Source: Cyanobacteriota bacterium (lineage in GTDB: Bacteria > Cyanobacteriota > Cyanobacteriia > Leptolyngbyales > Leptolyngbyaceae). Taken from it: 9,318 nt of DNA. The notes under the pieces are model-generated. The model did no database searches, was not told where the DNA came from, and saw only the letters and a list, made by a program, of their open reading frames with translations. The stretch spans positions 1-9,318 of the forward strand of contig JAIXVO010000825.1 of NCBI GenBank assembly GCA_027482985.1, written 5' to 3'. Position 1 is the stretch's first letter, and each line of letters opens with the position of its first letter. Of the stretch, positions 1-5,863 are shown in pieces. The position numbers were made by a program, and so were the translations under genes.

Positions 1-125
1 GCCTTCACCCCCAAAAAACCTAACCACTGAGCGACAGTAGAAACCAGGGTCGAACGGGTGGCGCGGCTGTTAGCCAGCAACCGGATCTGAGTTTGCACCA
101 TCGGACGCACGAGTTGTGAAAGCAT
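1..125 (-). CDS. Unrecognised protein, N-terminal 41 codons (cut by window edge)
   Basis: A reading frame starts with ATG at 125 and stays open to the left edge, so only the first 41 residues are visible. They begin MLSQLVRPMVQTQIRLL and continue with a Ser/Thr/Arg-rich stretch and a WLGFLGVKA segment. The fragment is basic and looks amphipathic-helical. It has no signal peptide or clear membrane segment. It lies 99 bases downstream of ilvN on the same strand, so it could be co-transcribed, but the gap holds a folded leader that ends directly at this ATG. I believe similar proteins occur in other cyanobacteria, but I cannot name a family or function. The coding call rests on the open frame, the protein-like composition and the position. 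Confidence 0.6.
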   Translation of the reverse strand, partial: MLSQLVRPMVQTQIRLLANSRATRSTLVSTVAQWLGFLGVK

Positions 126-188
126 AAGCGACTAAACCCTGCCAATGTCTTCCTCAGAATATCTGAGTTTCGCCGGGATCAGTCGCTT
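126..188 (-). promoter_or_regulatory. Structured leader next to the start codon of the left-edge gene
   Basis: Plus-strand AAGCGACT (126-133) is the exact reverse complement of AGTCGCTT (181-188). Three more bases can pair further in (CCC with GGG). Nested inside is a perfect 6-bp hairpin, CTCAGA (153-158) and TCTGAG (162-167), with a 3-base loop. In the direction of the gene starting at 125, the outer stem closes immediately against the ATG. No Shine-Dalgarno sequence lies outside it. Read on the plus strand, the same stem is followed by five T (184-190 region) and would resemble a terminator, but no plus-strand gene is seen that it would serve. Function is inferred. Confidence 0.4.
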
Positions 189-224
189 TTTAGGGGTTCC
201 CTAACAATCTGAAGGCGATCGCGG

Positions 225-758
225 TTAGCGCACTACCCCTTCCACTTTCGACTCCAGGGATTTCAAGAATTCTGTATTCACCCCCGATTCTCGTGTCAGG
301 GCAACCTTCCCGGTACGAGCAATTTCGCGAATGCCAAACTTATTCAACACCTGGACGATCGCCACCATCTTACCCGGATCACCCACCACTTCCAGCGTCA
401 ACGAGTCTTCTGCCACATCAACAACACGGGCGCGGAAAATTTGAGCCAGTTCTAGAATTTCAGAGCGGGTAGTGCTGTTGGCATTGACCTTCATCAGCAT
501 CAATTCCCGTTCCACACAGGGCACTTCGGTAATATCCAGCACCTTCAGGACGTTGATCAGCTTATAAAGTTGCTTGGTCAGTTGCTCAATCACGCGATCG
601 TCTCCAGGGACGACCATCGTGATCCGCGAAATCCCAATTTGCTCCGCTGGCCCAACTGCCAAACTTTCAATGTTGAAACCACGGCGGGCAAACAGACCCG
701 CAATCCGGGTTAACACGCCAGCCTCATCTTCAACCAGTACCGATATTGTGTGCTTCAT
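225..758 (-). CDS. ilvN: Acetolactate synthase small (regulatory) subunit
   Basis: This is the 177-residue regulatory subunit of acetolactate (acetohydroxyacid) synthase. It activates the catalytic subunit IlvB and gives valine feedback inhibition at the first common step of valine, leucine and isoleucine synthesis. Residues 3-75 form an ACT domain with the typical [20 protein letters not shown] run. Gly14 and Asn29 match the positions in E. coli IlvH known to affect valine sensitivity. From about residue 84 the C-terminal ALS small-subunit domain follows ([45 protein letters not shown]). I chose the ATG at 758 because family homology begins at MKHTISVL; the frame runs open 11 codons further. 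No strong ribosome site is visible. ilvB is not in the window, as is common in cyanobacteria. Length is normal for the family. Confidence 0.95.
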   Translation of the reverse strand: MKHTISVLVEDEAGVLTRIAGLFARRGFNIESLAVGPAEQIGISRITMVVPGDDRVIEQLTKQLYKLINVLKVLDITEVPCVERELMLMKVNANSTTRSEILELAQIFRARVVDVAEDSLTLEVVGDPGKMVAIVQVLNKFGIREIARTGKVALTRESGVNTEFLKSLESKVEGVVR

Positions 759-808
759 GACTTGTGTGGCCCAACAATGACATTCGCTCAAAACCTTGGT
801 TTTCTATT

Positions 809-1251
809 CTACTGCGGCGGGTGGGGCAAAGTTTCGGTTTGTGAGAAACCCATGATTTCCCAATGGCAATGGTGCAGGCGATGATCCCAGATGAAATCCC
901 GGAAATGACTTTTCGGCGCGGGTGCTAGCTGCCGCCGCGATCGCACCCGGAAGCCCAGGGGTTCATAAAACGACACCGGTTGCGGTTTGCATACCAGATA
1001 AATCGGGGTCTGAGGGTCGGTGGCCTGGAGTAAGGATTGAATTAACTGGGCAAACGGTGTAGGAGCCAGCGTTCAACCAGAATCAGGAGCCCGATCAACA
1101 CCAGTTTGCCGAGGCGATCACCCATGACGCGCAGATCAAAGCCCAGCGCTTCCGCCCAAATCAAGTGCCAGACTAATTTTTGCAGCGCCCACCGATCGCC
1201 CTGGGTTGCCGATCGCAGGGAGCAATGGGAGGGAAGAGAAAGATCAGACAT
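809..1251 (-). pseudogene. GNAT-type acetyltransferase remnant, frameshifted and internally deleted
   Basis: Two adjacent frames together resemble a cyanobacterial GNAT N-acetyltransferase. The first starts at ATG 1251 (MSDLSLPSH...), continues with SATQGDRWALQKLVWHL and a hydrophobic stretch (LGKLVLIGLLILVERWLL), and stops at 1042. The frame offset by one base, open from about 1060 to a TAG at 809, reads AQLIQSLLQATDPQ, then PIYLVCKPQPVSFYEPLGF. That matches the C-terminal GNAT motif B region, where FYEPLGF is the usual F-Y-x-x-x-G-F signature. The central acetyl-CoA binding motif A (R/Q-x-x-G-x-G/A) and the strands before it are missing, so more than a simple frameshift occurred. The remnant lies between the rpsU terminator and ilvN. 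It could instead be two unrelated short frames, but the order and spacing favour one decayed gene. Confidence 0.55.
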
Positions 1252-1261
1252 ACCTAAAATC

Positions 1262-1300
1262 AAAAAAACCAAAATCCAGAACAATCGTTCCGAATCTTGG
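1262..1300 (-). terminator. Intrinsic terminator of the rbp-rpsU unit
   Basis: On the minus strand CCAAGATTCGGAAC (1300-1287), a GATT loop and GTTCTGGATTTTGG (1282-1269) form an uninterrupted 14-bp stem of 11 Watson-Crick and 3 G-U pairs. Seven T follow directly (1268-1262). It lies 62 bases past the rpsU stop, so it should end the rbp-rpsU transcript before the GNAT remnant. Confidence 0.85.
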
Positions 1301-1362
1301 CTTTACAGGTTGGAATCAGTCAGCCGTGCTGGCGATTCCCAAGCGTATTGATGCATGGTGGC

Positions 1363-1560
1363 TTAGTTGGAGTCATTGAAACGCCGCTGGAAACGCTTCC
1401 GACGACGCGCAATCGCTTTCCGCTTTTCTTTTTCTAGGGGCGTTTCGAAGTGGCGATTCTTCCGCATATCTTGAAAAATTCCGGCTCTCGCAACTTGCCG
1501 CTTAAATCGACGCAACGCCGACTCAAGCCCTTCATTTTCGCCTAGCACCACCTGAGTCAT
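1363..1560 (-). CDS. rpsU: 30S ribosomal protein S21 (bS21)
   Basis: This 65-residue, strongly basic protein of the small ribosomal subunit sits near the 3' end of 16S rRNA and helps translation start. The sequence [20 protein letters not shown] is the family N-terminus. The central [17 protein letters not shown] and the Arg-rich tail ([11 protein letters not shown]) are also typical. The start at 1560 is fixed by homology and by an AGGAG ribosome site 7 bases upstream; the frame is open 19 codons further up but has no support there. It lies 152 bases downstream of rbp on the same strand, with a hairpin between them. In Anabaena, an RRM protein gene followed by rpsU has been described as a cold-regulated cluster. 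A strong terminator follows this copy. Confidence 0.96.
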   Translation of the reverse strand: MTQVVLGENEGLESALRRFKRQVARAGIFQDMRKNRHFETPLEKEKRKAIARRRKRFQRRFNDSN

Positions 1561-1603
1561 CCGTTGTCTCCTGGATTTTGTAGTTGGGCAAACCAAAGCA
1601 TAT

Positions 1604-1650
1604 AAAAGAGTTTCCAAGGGATTAGAGCAGTCGCCGCCCCTGGAAACTCT
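1604..1650 (-). terminator. Hairpin between rbp and rpsU (attenuator or processing site)
   Basis: On the minus strand AGAGTTTCCAGGG (1650-1638) pairs with CCCTTGGAAACTCT (1620-1607). This gives a 13-bp stem with one bulged T and a 17-base loop, followed by TTTATA. The U tract is short, so termination would probably be partial. It sits after the rbp stop and 46 bases before the rpsU start. It could set the ratio of rbp to rpsU, protect the rbp 3' end, or be a cleavage site. Confidence 0.6.
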
Positions 1651-1712
1651 CTAAAAAAAGTGAGTGGGAAGTTTTCAGCCCAAGAACTCAAACCTCCCAA
1701 AGCTCGAATTTT

Positions 1713-2027
1713 TTAGTAACGGCGATCGCTGCGACGGCTAAAGCTATCTCTGCCACCACCGTAGCCACCGACTGGCTTGCGTTCTTCGCGAGGCTTCGCC
1801 TTGTTGACTTTCAAGTCGCGCCCCATCCACTCTGCACCATCCAAGGCATCGATCGCAGCCGTTTCTTCTGCATCAGAAGACATCTCTACGAAAGCAAAAC
1901 CGCGCATCCGACCAGTTTCCCGATCTTTAGGCAGTTGAACACTCTTAACAGTCCCGTATTCCGAGAAAGTCTCAACCAAATCTTCTTCTGTCACCTTAAA
2001 GGACAGATTACCAACATAAACTGACAT
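1713..2027 (-). CDS. rbp: RRM-type RNA-binding protein (cyanobacterial Rbp)
   Basis: A small cytoplasmic RNA-binding protein of 104 residues with one RNA recognition motif. RNP2 is VYVGNL (residues 3-8) and RNP1 is RGFAFVEM (42-49); both aromatic RNA-stacking residues of RNP1 are present. The RRM ends near residue 80. A short basic, glycine-rich tail follows (GGYGGGRDSFSRR, ending DRRY), as in cyanobacterial Rbp proteins, several of which are cold-induced and act in mRNA handling or localisation. The start at 2027 is set by the family N-terminus MSVYVGNL and a GGAG ribosome site 7 bases upstream. That site is buried in a leader hairpin (2028-2079). rpsU follows on the same strand, the arrangement known from the Anabaena rbp-rps21 cluster. 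I cannot tell which Rbp paralogue this is. Confidence 0.93.
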   Translation of the reverse strand: MSVYVGNLSFKVTEEDLVETFSEYGTVKSVQLPKDRETGRMRGFAFVEMSSDAEETAAIDALDGAEWMGRDLKVNKAKPREERKPVGGYGGGRDSFSRRSDRRY

Positions 2028-2079
2028 GGGAATTCTCCGACATGAAATAAAACTAAGACTAAGATTCGGAGAATTGCCC
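2028..2079 (-). promoter_or_regulatory. rbp leader hairpin burying the Shine-Dalgarno sequence
   Basis: On the minus strand GGGCAATTCTCCGA (2079-2066) pairs with TCGGAGAATTCCC (2040-2028). The stem has 13 bp, interrupted only by one bulged C, around a 25-base A/T-rich loop. The ribosome site GGAG lies fully inside the stem, which ends one base short of the rbp ATG at 2027. The loop contains a short direct repeat (TCTTAG, GTCTTAG) and ends with an out-of-frame ATG at 2043-2041 that opens an 11-codon frame overlapping the rbp start. Burial of the site implies translational control by temperature, a protein or another RNA. The mechanism is inferred. Confidence 0.7.
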
Positions 2080-2166
2080 ACAAAGAAAAAGGTGAAGTCA
2101 ATTGCAAAACCGAAAATAATCTAGCTCGATTGAGTCTAACACAGATTTTAAGAGGGACTTCTTTTC

Positions 2167-3546
2167 CTAAAGATGCTTAACGTTTTCCCCATCTTGCCGT
2201 TCCAGCCAGGCGCGCATCTTGCCGGGGTTCAGTAAGCCGTAGGGATCCATCTCTTCTTTAAATTTTAAATGCTTGATGTCCACGGTCTTCCGACCGCCTT
2301 CCTCCAGAATGTAGGTATGAGGATTGAAAATCAAGGCATTTTGCTGATCGTGGTAGGCCATGATGTCTTGGAGCCGCTCTGGTGTAGTGTAACGTACAAT
2401 TTGCAATCCCGCCGGACGAGCGGCACCGCCCAACCGTAAAAACTCCAAGTGCATCATGACTTCATCGCCGTAATGGTGATAAAGATGTTCCACGACCTTC
2501 AATTCTTTGTCGTCGGGAAAAATTGTTTGGAGGTAAGTCAGGCTGGGATCGACACTCCGAGCGTGCAATGTGGTGTGATTCCAGGAATATTCCACCAACG
2601 TAATGCCCTTACTGGCTTCCAATGCCGACTTCTGATAACAAACCTGTCCGGCAAATTGCTGCACCAGTTCGTTAAATGGCTCCAAACAGCACTCTGCCAC
2701 CAGCACCAACGCGACATGACTGCCATCTGGAATGTAACTCTTGAGTGCGGCAAAGTAAGTAGGAATGGGATCGGCACAAATGCAAACCATTTTTTTGATG
2801 ATGCCGTCACTATCACTCAATGCCTGCCCAAAGCGAGCACTGGTCATGAAATCGGGGAAGGCGACGATCGCCTCTGCCCAAGCATAAGCCGGTCCCAAGG
2901 GAATCTCCAGCCCAGTAATAATGCCATTGGTGCCCCAGGCATGGGCGACTTTGTACACATCATCGCCGCGTAATTCCACGACTCGCGGTTCCGCTTCCAT
3001 CGTCACGACTCGCAGCGCCAGAATATTACCGCGATCGCCCAACAGTCCATAATTAATCGAGCCAATGCCACCACTGCCGCCCCCAATAAAGCCACCAATG
3101 GTCGCCTTGCGGTAGGTCGAGGGAGCCATCCGAATTTCCCAACCCGTTTCGCGAGCTTGTTTATCGATCGCTGCCAGTTTCACACCTGGTTCCACGTAGG
3201 CCATCCCCGGGCGAATCCAGTGAATTTGCTGCATCCCCGACAAGTCGAGAATCACTCCCCCCGCCAGCGGCACACATTGCCCATAGTTGCCCGTCCCCGC
3301 TCCCCGTACTGTTAAGGGCACGCGATGCTGAACACAAACCTGCGCCACCCGCAGCACTTCCGCCTCACTCATGACCCGCACCACCAACTCCCCCCGTTTA
3401 TCGCTCAAAGCTTCGACTAAAACCGGGCTGTAGGTGTAGTAATCCTGAGATAGCTTGCTGATTTGGGTCGGGTCTGTAATGACTTCCAGCCCACTCAAAT
3501 CGGCGATGACGGCATCTAAGGTATAGGGGGTGACGGTTGCGGTCAT
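2167..3546 (-). CDS. FAD-binding oxidoreductase, GlcD / D-lactate dehydrogenase-like
   Basis: A flavoenzyme of 459 residues of the PCMH-type FAD-binding superfamily (FAD_binding_4), which includes glycolate oxidase subunit GlcD and D-lactate dehydrogenases. The FAD diphosphate loop is VRGAGTGNYGQCVPL (from residue 80), followed by GGVILDLSGM and AYVEPGV. A second glycine-rich stretch, GGFIGGGSGGIGSINYG, spans residues 151-167. The C-terminus carries the family signature GLLNPGKM (437-444). No cysteine-rich iron-sulfur segment is seen, so it is a single-domain flavoprotein rather than a GlcD-GlcF fusion. Substrate and electron acceptor cannot be read from the sequence. The start at 3546 fits the family N-terminus, with a distant GAGGG upstream; the same frame is open to 3597. 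It is followed by rbp after 139 bases. Its link to its neighbours is unclear. Confidence 0.85.
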   Translation of the reverse strand: MTATVTPYTLDAVIADLSGLEVITDPTQISKLSQDYYTYSPVLVEALSDKRGELVVRVMSEAEVLRVAQVCVQHRVPLTVRGAGTGNYGQCVPLAGGVILDLSGMQQIHWIRPGMAYVEPGVKLAAIDKQARETGWEIRMAPSTYRKATIGGFIGGGSGGIGSINYGLLGDRGNILALRVVTMEAEPRVVELRGDDVYKVAHAWGTNGIITGLEIPLGPAYAWAEAIVAFPDFMTSARFGQALSDSDGIIKKMVCICADPIPTYFAALKSYIPDGSHVALVLVAECCLEPFNELVQQFAGQVCYQKSALEASKGITLVEYSWNHTTLHARSVDPSLTYLQTIFPDDKELKVVEHLYHHYGDEVMMHLEFLRLGGAARPAGLQIVRYTTPERLQDIMAYHDQQNALIFNPHTYILEEGGRKTVDIKHLKFKEEMDPYGLLNPGKMRAWLERQDGENVKHL

Positions 3547-3619
3547 GGAGTCTATTCCCTCAGTGAAAAGAAATTTGCAGCACGATCGCGCTGACACAGC
3601 ACCCGCGATCGCTCAAGTA

Positions 3620-3632
3620 TTACGAAGCGTAA
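3620..3632. repeat. Small inverted repeat upstream of the FAD oxidase gene
   Basis: TTACG-AAG-CGTAA is a perfect 5-bp inverted repeat in the 163-base gap between the 137-residue protein and the FAD oxidase, 74 bases before the latter's start. A TAATAC sequence overlaps it on the minus strand and could be a -10 element, but no good -35 was found. It may be an operator or chance. Confidence 0.2.
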
Positions 3633-3709
3633 CAGAAAAATCATTTTTAAAATGGTTCATGCTGTACGGACTCACACTGAATCCAGGCGGCGCGATCGCG
3701 GTGGGCGGG

Positions 3710-4123
3710 TCAAACGTCGCTTTTGAGGAGGGCGAACATTTCCGCATGCATAAAGGCAATCTCTGGGTCACGTTGAATCGCCTGATAGTAGCGTTGTTCC
3801 GCCAGACTGCCGTCTTCTGAAACCTGTAAGAGAGTCTGCGCCTGAGCCAGCAGCGCCGTCACTGGCTCCAGCCCAATCGGTTCTTTACTCGCAAACAGTT
3901 CATCGATTTGCACAATGTACTGCGACATCGGTCTGAGCCAGTCAAACCATTCATGCCCAATCACTAACCGAAAAAATTCCCCATTATTCTGAATCTGCCC
4001 GTAGTGCTGCTCGTAGGCTTCGCGTTCCGATTCTAATAACGCCTTGTGGAGTCGCAACAAAGTATGCCGAATCGCCCGCAATCGTTGAATTTCAAACTCT
4101 AAAGATGGACTGCTCGATGACAT
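3710..4123 (-). CDS. Conserved protein of unknown function, helical
   Basis: A 137-residue soluble protein I cannot name. It appears almost entirely alpha-helical. Residues 8-45 (LEFEIQRLRAIRHTLLRLH, then ALLESEREAYEQHYG) have heptad spacing typical of a coiled coil or four-helix bundle. A central segment, FFRLVIGHEWFDWLRPMSQYIVQIDELF, is rich in aromatic residues, and the C-terminus reads RYYQAIQRDPEIAFMHAEMFALL. From memory, short proteins with this W-L-R-P-x-S and D-P-(E/D) pattern are widespread in proteobacteria and cyanobacteria as hypotheticals. No signal peptide, metal site or nucleotide motif is visible. I chose the ATG at 4123; the frame extends to another ATG at 4153, so ten more residues are possible. 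The FAD oxidase follows after 163 bases and the heptamer-repeat gap precedes it. Confidence 0.75.
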   Translation of the reverse strand: MSSSSPSLEFEIQRLRAIRHTLLRLHKALLESEREAYEQHYGQIQNNGEFFRLVIGHEWFDWLRPMSQYIVQIDELFASKEPIGLEPVTALLAQAQTLLQVSEDGSLAEQRYYQAIQRDPEIAFMHAEMFALLKSDV

Positions 4124-4190
4124 GGAAACCGTTCCCAAAAGACACCCACTCATCTTGCCATACCGAGGAATTTTGCGGCAGGAGCGGAAG

Positions 4191-4225
4191 AAGGAGTCAG
4201 AAGACAGGAGTCCGGAGTCAGGAGG
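4191..4225 (+). repeat. Heptanucleotide tandem array, consensus CAGGAGT (5 units)
   Basis: Five in-phase 7-base units: AAGGAGT, CAGAAGA, CAGGAGT, CCGGAGT, CAGGAGG. Two further units (AAGAGGG, TAGAGAC) lead in the same phase into the palindromic element at 4232. This is the STRR type of array common in filamentous cyanobacteria. It is intergenic and I see no coding role. Confidence 0.75.
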
Positions 4226-4231
4226 AAGAGG

Positions 4232-4257
4232 GTAGAGACGGTGCCGCTGGTACGTCT
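4232..4257 (+). repeat. Palindromic interspersed element, copy A
   Basis: GTAGAGAC, then GGTGCCGCTGGTACGTCT. One of four copies of a roughly 25-bp element in this window (others at 6976, 7039 and 7203). The core is an imperfect hairpin, AGACGTGCC with GGCACGTCT around a 3-base loop. This copy has one inserted G and a GGTAC variant, so its stem is weaker. Confidence 0.65.
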
Positions 4258-4358
4258 GGGTCGGAAGCGGAGATAGAAGCGTAGCAACTCTGAGCGACTC
4301 GTTGGCGCATCTAGCCAGGAGTCAACCGCGTAGCCGAAGACAATCCGCAGCAGGGCTG

Positions 4359-4407
4359 TTGCCCTCTGCCCCCTGCCGTCTGCCTCCTGCCGTCTGCGCT
4401 CTGCCTT
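4359..4407 (+). repeat. Heptanucleotide tandem array, consensus CTGCCNN (7 units)
   Basis: Seven consecutive in-phase units: TTGCCCT, CTGCCCC, CTGCCGT, CTGCCTC, CTGCCGT, CTGCGCT, CTGCCTT. It ends 5 bases from the ycf49 stop codon. It is a separate STRR family from the CAGGAGT arrays. On the minus strand it would form the purine-rich start of the ycf49 3' untranslated region. No terminator is evident there. Confidence 0.75.
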
Positions 4408-4412
4408 CATCC

Positions 4413-4724
4413 TCACGAGGGGGAACGGCGATCGCGGGTCTGTCGCCAAATCCACCAGGCCGCGATCATCAGGGTGATGTTGCCAAGAACCGTCATGGCG
4501 GCTTGCAGGGTGACGAGCCAATCCAGTGAGGTGGGGTTATCGAAAAAATGCCAGGTACAGGCACACATGGCACTCACGAGGGCGGGTAACATCGCCCAGG
4601 ATAAAGCCCCCCAGTAGCGCTGTTGGGTGACTTCGCCATAAATCCAGATTAACCAAATGGCGGCGATCCATTCGAGCACACTGGAAACGTGAATCACCCA
4701 GGTAGGAATTGACAGAGCATTCAT
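4413..4724 (-). CDS. ycf49: Ycf49-like membrane protein (DUF2499)
   Basis: A 103-residue integral membrane protein of the DUF2499/Ycf49 family, conserved in cyanobacteria, algal plastids and plants, with no established function. The diagnostic sequence is present: SIPTWVIHVSSVLEWIAAIW (5-24), then WAMLPALVSAMCACTWHFFDN (43-63), then DWLVTLQAAMTVLGNITL (68-85). Three hydrophobic segments match the usual topology, and the Cys/Trp/His-Phe-Phe cluster after segment two is the most conserved part. The C-terminus (RQTRDRRSPS) is short and basic. A DUF3593 partner gene is often found near this family, as I recall, but none is seen here. The gene diverges from csaB across a 98-base gap. No clear ribosome site precedes the ATG at 4724, but the homology fits this start. 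Confidence 0.85.
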   Translation of the reverse strand: MNALSIPTWVIHVSSVLEWIAAIWLIWIYGEVTQQRYWGALSWAMLPALVSAMCACTWHFFDNPTSLDWLVTLQAAMTVLGNITLMIAAWWIWRQTRDRRSPS

Positions 4725-4761
4725 AGGCGTTGGGTAAAGTTGGGGGTTGTGATTGACGGGA

Positions 4762-4798
4762 GTGCCGCTGCCTCTGAAGATCTTCTAAGGTCTGGCAC
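4762..4798 (+). promoter_or_regulatory. Imperfect hairpin in the ycf49-csaB divergent gap
   Basis: GTGCC (4762-4766) pairs with GGCAC (4794-4798), CCT with AGG inside it, and at the centre GAAGATCTTC (4776-4785) is a perfect 10-bp palindrome. A TTGACG (4753-4758) lies 17 bases before GAAGAT and could be a -35, but the would-be -10 is poor. The structure could be an operator or a csaB leader hairpin. It ends 24 bases before the csaB ATG. Confidence 0.35.
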
Positions 4799-4822
4799 GA
4801 CGAGCGAGAGAGGGGAGCTTCA

Positions 4823-5863
4823 ATGCAAGCAGTTTTGTGTGGTTATTATGGCATGGGCAATGGTGGCGATGAGGCGTTACTGGCATCGCTACTGCAACTC
4901 TTGCCCACCCACGTGACCCCGATCGCCCTCTCTGGGAACCCCGAACAAACGCGCGATCGCTATCAGATTGCGGCGATCAATCGCAAAGATCCTGTCGCCG
5001 TACTGCAAACTCTCCGCCAATCTCAGGTGTTCATTTGGGGTGGGGGGAGTCTGATTCAAGATGCCACCAGTGCGATCAGTCCCCTGTACTACATTGGCTT
5101 AATGCAACTGGCGCAACGGCTGGGCTTAAAAACGGTGGCCTGGGCGCAGGGCATTGGTCCCCTCAAACAGCCTCAGACCCGCTGGTTAGCTCGCCAAACC
5201 TTTGCCCGTTGTACGGCTGTCAGTGTGCGCGATCGCGGTTCAGCCGCACTCCTGGCTGACTGGGGCATTCCGTTCACCCTAGCACCTGACCCCGTGTGGG
5301 CGATGACCTCGCGCCCCGTGGCCGGACTGTGGAACTTACCCGCCCCCCGCGTGGCCGTAAATCTACGGCATCATCGGCAATTAACCCCGCAACACATCGA
5401 TCAGCTCACCCAAGCGCTGGTCGCGTTTCAAAAGGCGACCCAGGCGTTTATTTTGTTGGTGCCCTTCCAGAAGTCGCAAGATTTGGCGATCGCGGAGCAG
5501 ATCCACCCGTATCTCCCCGGAGTCAGCAAAATTTTGCTGCTGGAAGATCCGGATCAGCTCAAAGGGGTGTTTCGCGGCGTGGAAATGGCGATCGCCATGC
5601 GATTACATAGCTTGATTATGGCGGCGGCAGAAGACTGTCGGTGTTTTGCCCTGAGCTATGACCCGAAGGTGAGTCAACTCATGAGCGAGATTACTATTCC
5701 TGGATGGGAACTCGCCACCATGCCAACCGATCCCAACGAAATCTGCCAGACCTGGCTGGATCATTACGCCAATGGTGAGCCGCTGTCGTCTGATCAACTA
5801 CAGTTTTTGACCGATCGCGCCCTGATCCATCAGGAGATTTTGCAGCAAGCCTTGAAGCGTTGA
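4823..5863 (+). CDS. csaB: Polysaccharide pyruvyl transferase CsaB
   Basis: A 346-residue enzyme that transfers pyruvate from phosphoenolpyruvate as a ketal onto sugars of a cell-wall or extracellular polysaccharide. In Bacillus, CsaB makes the pyruvylated polymer that SLH-domain proteins bind; in cyanobacteria it may anchor SLH porins or modify the exopolysaccharide. Family motifs are all present: GYYGMGNGGDEA (7-18), IWGGGSLIQD (71-80), VAWAQGIGPL (105-114), VSVRDRGS (133-140), DPVW (156-159), MRLHSLIMAA (259-268, with the key Arg-Leu-His) and SYDPKV (278-283). It has no signal peptide or membrane segment, so it acts in the cytoplasm. Length is normal. A GGGGAG ribosome site lies 5 bases before the ATG. 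sigF follows after 167 bases on the same strand, and ycf49 is divergent upstream. Confidence 0.95.
   Translation: MQAVLCGYYGMGNGGDEALLASLLQLLPTHVTPIALSGNPEQTRDRYQIAAINRKDPVAVLQTLRQSQVFIWGGGSLIQDATSAISPLYYIGLMQLAQRLGLKTVAWAQGIGPLKQPQTRWLARQTFARCTAVSVRDRGSAALLADWGIPFTLAPDPVWAMTSRPVAGLWNLPAPRVAVNLRHHRQLTPQHIDQLTQALVAFQKATQAFILLVPFQKSQDLAIAEQIHPYLPGVSKILLLEDPDQLKGVFRGVEMAIAMRLHSLIMAAAEDCRCFALSYDPKVSQLMSEITIPGWELATMPTDPNEICQTWLDHYANGEPLSSDQLQFLTDRALIHQEILQQALKR

Noticed and set aside
790..803. AAAACC-TT-GGTTTT inverted repeat between the GNAT remnant and ilvN
   Set aside because: A short A/T-rich stem with too small a loop and no T run; not convincing as a terminator or operator.
2449..2973. Plus-strand open frame of 174 codons opposite the FAD oxidase
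   Set aside because: It lies wholly antisense to a gene with clear family motifs and its translation resembles no protein; a shadow frame.
4150..4521. Minus-strand frame of 123 codons across the repeat gap and the ycf49 3' end
   Set aside because: It reads through both heptamer arrays and the palindromic element and overlaps ycf49 in another frame; the Arg/Pro-rich product reflects repeats, not a gene.
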